Shown: positions 58,368-64,000 of the stretch, in pieces
Position numbering within the stretch: the stretch's first letter is position 1
How the letters are laid out: each line of letters starts with the position of its first letter
Assembly: GCA_963802635.1 (NCBI GenBank)
Contig: CAWDJJ010000001.1
Coordinates: forward strand, 3,341,599 to 3,405,598
Reading direction: 5' to 3'
Length of the DNA: 64,000 bases
From: CAVTLG01 sp963802635
Lineage (GTDB): Bacteria > Chloroflexota > Ktedonobacteria > Ktedonobacterales > Ktedonobacteraceae
Program-made: the position numbers and the translations under genes
Notes under the pieces: model-generated
What the model was told of the DNA's origin: nothing
Seen by the model: only the letters and a program-made list of their open reading frames with translations
Database searches by the model: none

Positions 58368-59222
58368 TTAATATATGAGTGTGACGCGACGTGGAGCAGA
58401 GCAGTTCAGATTCACTGCGACTGGAAGCGCTGCAATATGTGTTGGCTGACTTTCGATATGCACTGCCAGAGCGGTACTTTTTCCTCCAAATCCCTGAGGA
58501 CCGACACCCAGGCGATTGATAGCCACAAGCAGTTCCTGCTCAAGTTGAGCAAAATGGGAAGCCGGATTGGCCTGCCCAAGAGGCCGCATCAGCGCTTTTT
58601 TCGCGAGATATGCCACGCCATCAAACGAGCTGCCTAAACCAACGCCAACAATCATGGGCGGACAGGCATTTGGCCCCGCACGGCCCACAACCTCTAACAC
58701 ATACTGCTTGACCCCTTCAACTCCAACTGAGGGAGGAAACATCCGCAACCCACTCATTAACTCGCCCCCAAAGCCTTTCATCAACGCAATGATTTTCACT
58801 TGTGAGCCGGAAACAAGCTCATAATGGATGAGTGGAGGCGTATTATCTCGCGTGTTGACGCGCAGCAATGGATCACTGACAATTGACTTGCGTAACGTTC
58901 GATAAGCCCGACGAACAGCATCCTCCAACGCGGAATACAAATCACCTCCGATGAAATGGACATCCTGCCCGACTTCGATATTCAGGATGGCCATTCCCGT
59001 GTCCTGGCAGGTAGGGATCTGCTCGTTGGCAGCGTATGCGGCATTTTCGAGCAGCATTCCGATGATATCGCGAGCAAGGTCGGCTTCTTCGTTGTGCTGC
59101 GCCGCTTGTAGCGCTTTCAGGTAGTCAGGTGGCAAATGATGCGCTGCTGCAAAAAGAGCCTTTTCTATTTCATTTCCCAATTCTGTTACGTCGATTTCTC
59201 GAATTGTATGAGCAACAGGCAT
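58368..59222 (-). CDS. Class I fumarate hydratase (or L-tartrate dehydratase) alpha subunit
   Basis: A 284-residue subunit holding the oxygen-sensitive 4Fe-4S cluster. Three Cys ligands are visible: C72 in PTCQDTGMA, C187 in GPNACPPMIVGVG and C274 in NLNCSAPR. The motif GVGPQGFGGKSTALAV is the family signature. The enzyme hydrates fumarate to malate in the citric acid cycle with the beta subunit encoded just downstream. The ATG at 59222 has AAGGAGG upstream. The frame is intact. Separate alpha and beta genes are typical of thermophiles and anaerobes as well as several Chloroflexota. Confidence 0.92.
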   Translation of the reverse strand: MPVAHTIREIDVTELGNEIEKALFAAAHHLPPDYLKALQAAQHNEEADLARDIIGMLLENAAYAANEQIPTCQDTGMAILNIEVGQDVHFIGGDLYSALEDAVRRAYRTLRKSIVSDPLLRVNTRDNTPPLIHYELVSGSQVKIIALMKGFGGELMSGLRMFPPSVGVEGVKQYVLEVVGRAGPNACPPMIVGVGLGSSFDGVAYLAKKALMRPLGQANPASHFAQLEQELLVAINRLGVGPQGFGGKSTALAVHIESQPTHIAALPVAVNLNCSAPRRVTLIY

Positions 59223-59346
59223 AATGCACCTCCTTCAAGGTTTTTCTCTTCTTTCAAGCAATTGGATGGAGTACAATAGAGTATAACATAAGCCACGGAA
59301 TTTGGTAATTTACAAGTTCGTGATGCTAGAAAACCTCAAATGGCAT

Positions 59347-60154
59347 TCACAGATTGTTACTGGATAGGAGGTGTTGGTCGATACGAAAGACACCCAGATT
59401 GACAAGGGCCGGTCCCAGATCTTGCAATGCTTCAATGATGAGTTGATGCGCATCTTTCTCTCCAATAATAGGGGCACAAAAATGCTGACAGATAGCAATC
59501 AGGGCGGTAAAACCTTTCGAGCAGATCTTCGCGCGACATACGGTCCAGGTGCGTACGATCAGTAATCTGTAGATAGCCCGTAGACGCGATCTTCAGGCTA
59601 GCAAAGGCAGGAAAGGTAGAGGAGCAGTCAGCCAGGATGTCTTGCAAGACGCTGAAGGCTTCCCGTGGACCAACCAGATGCGCAACAGCGATAGAGACAC
59701 GACGTGTTCCCTCGATGAGCACACGCCACTCCCAGGGCGCGATCAGTTGCTGCGCATCCGAGGAAGAGATCACATCACCGTCTATAACACGTGGGATTGG
59801 CGGCTGAGGTAGCGCAAGAACACCACGCTGCGATAATTGGACCAAGACCTGCTCTAACAGTTGCTCATGCGCCTCATTCAACGTTGCATCAACAGTCGCA
59901 GCCCCACGATCAAAGCGGACACTCGCGCGTTTCCATTCCTGCAGCTCCAGCAGAATCTTGTGTGCATCACCGTGATAGCCAACCACGTGCACCAGTTTGC
60001 CAGCACGGAAGTAAAGATGGACAATCGTAAGATGATCCAGATTGCGCAGAGAAAGACGACCAAACGCACGCGTACGTTTGATATGATCAACAACCGCAGC
60101 TAGATCGGTAAGCGAACCTTGCCACGATGCTCCAAAAAGACTAGCCTGGGCCAC
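59347..60154 (-). CDS. DUF4388-domain protein (one frameshift)
   Basis: The N-terminal 100 residues match the DUF4388 pattern: WQGSLTDLAAVVDHIKR, RAFGRLSLRNLDHLTIVHLY, FRAGKLVHVVGYHGDA. Such domains often accompany two-component and gliding or regulatory proteins. A helical C-terminal part follows (GTRRVSIAVAHLVGPREAF). As written the frame stops at 59432; removing one T in a TTTT run near 59512 restores a sensible ending (TALIAICQHFCAPIIGEKD, then LLSSNNL) and a stop at 59347. It is divided from the response regulator by about 340 nt. Precise role unknown. Confidence 0.75.
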
Positions 60155-60497
60155 TATAAACTACCGCTTTCTATGCGAAAATCCCCAATTACAAATGCCC
60201 ACATGATATTGCCTTGCATTCAGATGAGAAATATGCTAATGATCATGCTCACATAATACATAGAAGCCCCTCCATATGTCAAGAAAATTAGGAGCAGCAG
60301 GCGCATCAATTTAGGTCTATGGTGATCTTTGTCGCTATAAACTGCACACTCTCAATGCGAAGAAGTGATACGCGGGTGTTCGATTACGAAGAAATGAGCG
60401 CGACCAGCAAAAGATGACACAATTTTTCTACTGGCCGCACCAGCAAAACAGAGCAATGGGCAGAGAAACAAGAGCATGATGATCTGCACAAGGGATG
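60155..60497. other. Intergenic region with a half copy of the structured repeat
   Basis: No coding sequence. It holds GATATTGCCTTGCATTCAGA (60205-60224, continuing TGAGAAAT), which matches the complement of the right arm of the repeat at 62614-62685. The rest shows nothing recognisable. Confidence 0.5.
60205..60236 (-). repeat. Structured GCATTCAGA repeat, half copy 2
   Basis: One arm and flank of the repeat family; the opposing arm is not evident, so the hairpin is probably degenerate. Confidence 0.5.
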
Positions 60498-61244
60498 TTA
60501 TAGTGAAACCATACGCAACGCGCGCTCGGACCCCTCACCGTCCTGAGACTCTTCAACAGGGCGATGAACCAGCGTGTAGCCTACCCCTGGTACCGTCATA
60601 ATAAACTGAGGATTGCTCGGATCAACTTCGACTTTTTGACGGAGATGACGAATATGCGATTTGATCAGATAAGCATCGCCATCGCCCGCATAGCCCCATA
60701 CATGCGTGACGATCTGGTTAGCAGTACAGACATCATTGACATTAATAGCCAGCAAATGTAAAAGTTTACTCTCGGTGGGTGTCAAACGGGCAGTTTGACC
60801 ATTGACAGTAACCTCGTTCCGCAGTGAATCAATGCTGATAGCACCAACAGAGAGTTGCGCAGAAGACCGCCGCTCTACATTGGTACGCGCGCGCCGACTG
60901 ACCGCACGTATATGCGCGACAAGTTGGGAAGGGTAGAAAGGCTTACGTAAGTAGTCATCAGCACCGGATTCTAAAGAGCGGATCTCGTCTTTTACATCAC
61001 GGCCATCAGTCACAACGAGGGTAAGTGCATCATGCACCATACGCAACTCTCGACACAGAGAAAGCATATCCACATCTTTGAGCGTGATATCCAGGATCAC
61101 GAGATCTGGTTGATACTCAAGCCACTCGCTCCTGGCACGCTCAACAGTATATGCACGATGAACCTCATAACCCAATGTCTTAAGCCAATTCGTAAGCATA
61201 TCGACCAAATCACGGTCACTATCAATGACCAGTAACTTCATCAT
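60498..61244 (-). CDS. OmpR/PhoB-family response regulator
   Basis: A 248-residue two-component response regulator. The receiver domain has acidic pocket D8/D10, phospho-acceptor D52 (LVILDITLKD), T79 and K101 (YLRKPFYP). The C-terminal winged helix reads LTPTESKLLHLLAINVNDVC, HVWGYAGDGDAYLIKSHIRH and FIMTVPGVGYTLV. No histidine kinase gene is adjacent in the window, so the partner is unknown. The preferred start is ATG 61244 (then a second Met) behind AGAGGTGAA; a 52-codon upstream extension is hydrophobic but lacks family resemblance. It is alone on its transcript as far as can be seen. Confidence 0.92.
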   Translation of the reverse strand: MMKLLVIDSDRDLVDMLTNWLKTLGYEVHRAYTVERARSEWLEYQPDLVILDITLKDVDMLSLCRELRMVHDALTLVVTDGRDVKDEIRSLESGADDYLRKPFYPSQLVAHIRAVSRRARTNVERRSSAQLSVGAISIDSLRNEVTVNGQTARLTPTESKLLHLLAINVNDVCTANQIVTHVWGYAGDGDAYLIKSHIRHLRQKVEVDPSNPQFIMTVPGVGYTLVHRPVEESQDGEGSERALRMVSL

Positions 61245-61803
61245 TTCACCTCTTTGCTTCACTGACAGCATAAAAAGCACTTTATAGCAAAAACACACTA
61301 TTTCTTCTAGCACTATTGTATACAACAAGTTTATTCCAGAGGTTAAGCAAGTCAGACGAAAGGTACTTCGAGGAATTGATTGCCGACTGCTAACATACAC
61401 TTCCCCTCAAAACAAAACAGTCAGCAAGAAAATGTAGCTGCAACATATGCAGCAATGGACTACATGTAACCACAGAATAAACCCCTACTGTGATAGCATT
61501 ATCGACTGTCTCCTGATGAATACTATACCTTACGCATTCCCAGATTGCAACATAGAAATGTATAATTGCTCACACTTTGCCGAGTCTCTGAAGATACAAT
61601 TTTTTACGCTCAAACAACTTTGGACCTCTATAGAAGTTTCTATGTATATAGAAGCAAAAATGCCTTTTTCTCATATATAAAATCAAGGGAACGTTTGAAA
61701 ATATCATACAACATGTGAGAACTACTATCTTTACAGCTTTCATCATAAATTACAATCACTCACAAAAACACATTTATAGTAGAACTTCGCAGGTGTAAGA
61801 GAC
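61245..61803. other. Intergenic region, no supported gene
   Basis: AT-rich. The minus-strand segment near 61315-61325 (TTGTATACAAT) could form part of the response-regulator promoter, but no full hexamer pair is convincing. Otherwise nothing recognised. Confidence 0.4.
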
Positions 61804-61836
61804 CAAAAAAAGACGACCTTCGTTGTGCGAAGGTCG
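61804..61836 (-). terminator. Intrinsic terminator of the xseA-xseB-DUF212 operon
   Basis: On the minus strand CGACCTTCG (61836-61828) pairs perfectly with CGAAGGTCG (61822-61814) around a 5-nt loop and is followed by a run of seven T (61811-61805, interrupted once). It lies about 70 nt past the DUF212 stop. Confidence 0.88.
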
Positions 61837-61867
61837 CAAGATAGAGAGTTATGAAACGTTAAAAAGT

Positions 61868-61893
61868 GATATTGCCCTGCATTCAGATGAGCA
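61868..61893 (-). repeat. Structured GCATTCAGA repeat, half copy 3
   Basis: GATATTGCCCTGCATTCAGA (61868-61887) matches copy 2 and the complement of the right arm of copy 4 with one change. It sits between the DUF212 stop and the terminator. Confidence 0.5.
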
Positions 61894-61906
61894 GCAGATA
61901 AAAAAA

Positions 61907-62346
61907 TCAGGGGGTGACAAGCAAAGCGATGCCAATGCCTAACAACCCACCAACAAATACTTGTATTGGCGTTCCCGATCAATTCACGCAAACGCTTTTC
62001 GGCCATGGGGCTACCTTGAAAAATTCCCTCGATCATCTGGTTAAGAATACGTGCTTGAATACTTACCGCACGGCGCACACCGGCAGCATCATACATCACA
62101 ATGCTAGCCAGCACAACTGCAATAGCAAAGGCTGAGGAACTAACACCCATCATACGCCCAGTCGCAGTTGCCAGACCCGTCACCAGCGCTGAATGCGAAC
62201 TGGGCATACCTCCCGATGAAACCAGACGACTCACGACGAGCTTACGCTCACGAATTCAGCTCGTAAAGGGTCTTACAGATCTGGGCTATCGCCCACGACA
62301 AAAAAGCTGCCAGCAAAACGTGATTGTCGAAGAGTGAAGTATTCAT
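61907..62346 (-). CDS. DUF212 (divergent PAP2-like) membrane protein, two frameshifts
   Basis: About 146 residues when repaired. The start MNTSLFDNHVLLAAFLSWA (ATG 62346) is followed by AQICKTLYEL, a frame change near 62247, then RLVSSGGMPSSHSALVTGLA, the PSSHS phosphatase-like signature. ATASIVMYDAAGVRRAV-like sequence follows (seen as ASIVMYDAAGVRRAVSIQA). A second change near 61973 restores IQVFVGGLLGIGIALLVTP and the stop at 61907. It has three or four membrane segments and is related to acid phosphatases of the vanadium haloperoxidase superfamily; activity is unknown. It follows xseB by 23 nt, so it is cotranscribed. Confidence 0.8.
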
Positions 62347-62369
62347 TCTATCTTTAGTAATCTTTCCTT

Positions 62370-62591
62370 TTATAAATCCAGAGGGAGTAAAGAAATAGTA
62401 CCAGCACTATCAACGCCCAATTGCTGCACAGACAATTCCGCCTTCTGCAATAACTCATTGCAATGCTGAGCCAATTTCATCCCCTCTTGATAATACTGCA
62501 AAGATTGATCAAGGGGCAACTTGCCATCCTGCAAGGCTGCGATAGCAGCTTCTAACTGCTCAAAAGCCTCCTCAAAAGACTTTGTTTCCAT
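62370..62591 (-). CDS. xseB: Exodeoxyribonuclease VII small subunit
   Basis: A 73-residue helical protein matching XseB: SFEEAFEQLEAAIAALQDGK, then LPLDQSLQYYQEGMKLAQHC. Several copies assemble on the coiled-coil arm of XseA to form exonuclease VII, which degrades single-stranded DNA to oligonucleotides. The frame is intact. The ATG at 62591 follows AGGAGAAA. A hairpin repeat lies between xseA and this gene, which could alter their relative expression. Confidence 0.92.
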   Translation of the reverse strand: METKSFEEAFEQLEAAIAALQDGKLPLDQSLQYYQEGMKLAQHCNELLQKAELSVQQLGVDSAGTISLLPLDL

Positions 62592-62613
62592 GTGTTTCTC
62601 CTAATACCCATAG

Positions 62614-62685
62614 GCATTCAGAAACGCAACTTTCGTTGCTAGAAATGTGCCAGAGCACATTTCTCATCTGAATGCAAGGCAATAT
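62614..62685 (+). repeat. Structured GCATTCAGA repeat, copy 4 (fullest)
   Basis: Outer stem GCATTCAGA (62614-62622) with TCTGAATGC (62667-62675). Inside are two hairpins: GCAAC-TTTC-GTTGC (about 62626-62639) and AGAAATGTGC-CAGA-GCACATTTCT (about 62641-62664). Together they form a three-way-junction shape. It lies in the xseA-xseB spacer, inside the operon. Confidence 0.7.
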
Positions 62686-62747
62686 AACAATGGCCTCAAG
62701 AGACAAGCATATTCCACATCCAAATAGGTGCTGCGCACAGAGAAAGA

Positions 62748-63967
62748 TTAAGCACGAACATCGACTACGATAGAGCCATCTTGCACCTGAATGGTCAATT
62801 GTTCTGTGGGGTGCACTTGCTGTACACTGGTTACAACTTGCTGGTCTGTAACTCGTCGCACAATCGCGTAGCCTCGGGCGATGGTCAATAATGGACTTGA
62901 AGAATGCATTTGTAAGGCAAGGCCGCGTAAACGCTCTGCATGCAACGAGATAGTATGCTGCATATGCGTCTGCAAGCGCTGAACCGCATCATCAAGCTGC
63001 TCGCGGTTGGATCACTAATCAAGCTTTGTGGACTGGCTCGCTGTAAATCACGCTGTGCTCGCGCCAATGAAGCATTAAGATCATACAACTGCTCTTGCAG
63101 GAGAGTGCTCAATATGTGTTGTTTTTCCTGTAGATCGCTCTGCCAGGTGGCTATATCAGGCACGAACAGCCCCGTGGCCGCGGCGGTTGGCGTCGAGGCG
63201 CGATGATCTGCCACAAAGTCAGTAATGGTCAATCGGTTTCGTGTCCAACGCCGCTGATGACGGGAATACGCGAGCGGGCTATCGCCCGTGCCACAATTTC
63301 TTCATTGAAAGCCCACAGTTCTTCGATTGACCACCACCACGCCCCAACAATGACGACCTCGGCCTCACCATGTTCATTCAGCTATCCAGTGCAGCCGCAA
63401 TAGATGCAGGGGCGTCGGCTCCCTGCACTACGCGGGCGCAAGAAGGACGTCGGGCGAGCGGGTAGCGCGTCCGTAGTACGCGTATCATATCACGGAGGGC
63501 GGCGGCCTCGGCGATGGGCGATACCAACTATCGATGGTCGGGCAGGAAGTGGCGCTTTTACGCTCCACGTCGAAGAGACCCTCAGCGGCCAATCGGGCTT
63601 CAGTTGCTCAAACGCTGAAAGAGTGCCCCCTCACCCAGCGGATCTGACATCATCTACGTACAATTGCCATTTGCCATCTCGCTCGTAATATGAGATACGA
63701 CCGTTCACGGCCAGCGCCATGCCATCGCGCAATGCAGGTGCAGCAGTGCGCCGGCGTGAGACTTGAAGAAGACACACAACAGTTGAGCGTCCCCTCTTTC
63801 AACGTGAAATAGCAGTGTCCCGAAGGATACGTCTTGCAATTAGAGACTTCACCATGCACCCAGATATTCTGTAGGCTATCGTTCGTCTCTAAAAGCTCTT
63901 TGAGGTACACTGACAGGGCAGAAACACTGATAACCGAGGGCGCATCCAGGGTATCGAACAACTGCAT
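62748..63967 (-). CDS. xseA: Exodeoxyribonuclease VII large subunit (several frameshifts)
   Basis: Catalytic subunit of exonuclease VII. The start MQLFDTLDAPSVISVSALSV (ATG 63967, behind GAGGGAG) leads into the OB-fold (NIWVHGEVSNCKTYPSGHCY, FTLKEGT). The catalytic region is visible in other frames (VVIVGAWW-like, RIPVISGVGHETD-like sequence around 63220-63350), then ITDFVADHRASTPTAAA. The C-terminal coiled-coil region ends with SSPLLTIARGYAIVRRV and VDVRA at 62748. Frame changes lie near 63780, several between 63700 and 63240, and near 62960. With these repaired, the length is about 405 residues, normal for the family. It heads an operon with xseB and DUF212. Confidence 0.85.
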
Positions 63968-64000
63968 AGCGCTTACGCTCCCTCTGCGCTGTCAATGACC

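Noticed and set aside
1..64000. tRNA, rRNA or replication origin
   Set aside because: No cloverleaf with acceptor stem and conserved loops, no rRNA-like stretch and no DnaA-box cluster was recognised by eye; a covariance search would be needed to be certain.

Overview
The window looks like a chromosomal segment of a Gram-positive-type, filamentous Chloroflexota bacterium, most likely class Ktedonobacteria. This is an inference from the gene mix: soluble Ser/Thr kinase, DUF4388 protein, XRE-HTH protein with a helical-repeat tail, IS200/IS605 elements, a P450 and a Rph-type rifampicin phosphotransferase. No rRNA or tRNA gene was seen.

Left part (1-8.5 kb): a leftward marR-ABC-ABC operon with a consensus promoter (TTGACA-17-TATAAT) and an inverted repeat at the start site. 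The two ABC half-transporters have complementary degenerate ATPase motifs, as in heterodimeric multidrug exporters. Next come a leftward cytochrome P450 whose start lies against a TnpB remnant, a rightward Ser/Thr kinase, and a small excisionase-type HTH gene with a strong terminator.

Centre (8.5-43 kb): the striking region. Six paralogous giant genes (called A to F here, each about 1,530-1,750 codons) lie head to tail. Each encodes a coiled-coil protein with no recognisable enzymatic domain: an N-terminal block (Ser/Thr-rich in A-C), an IPEAAK-containing block, four or five large internal modules marked by VPEHIQQT-x2-WQ, a run of about 28-residue repeats, and a C-terminal coiled coil around a divergent segment. 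A-C share one promoter/leader type and D-F another; most units end in the same terminator-like block. Bodies, leaders and tails are mosaic between copies. C and D each have one frameshift and F has one nonsense codon. An rph gene on the opposite strand sits in the C-D gap, exactly where the promoter of D should be.

Right part (43-64 kb): cydB, a cydA lacking its 5' end, and a damaged cydD. Then a small precursor-like peptide with a double-glycine leader and a His/Gly-rich core, followed by a substrate-binding-like protein and an XRE regulator. After several small genes and a methyltransferase comes an IS200/IS605 element (tnpA, tnpB, right-end hairpin). It is followed by 1-pyrroline-5-carboxylate dehydrogenase, an MBL hydrolase, two-subunit class I fumarase, a DUF4388 protein, an OmpR-type response regulator, and an xseA-xseB-DUF212 operon. 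A small hairpin-forming repeat (GCATTCAGA arms) recurs four times in the last 9 kb.

Many conserved genes carry single-base frameshifts (both ABC genes, marR, P450, cydD, fumarase beta, DUF4388, DUF212, xseA). These could be sequencing indels or real decay; raw reads would decide.
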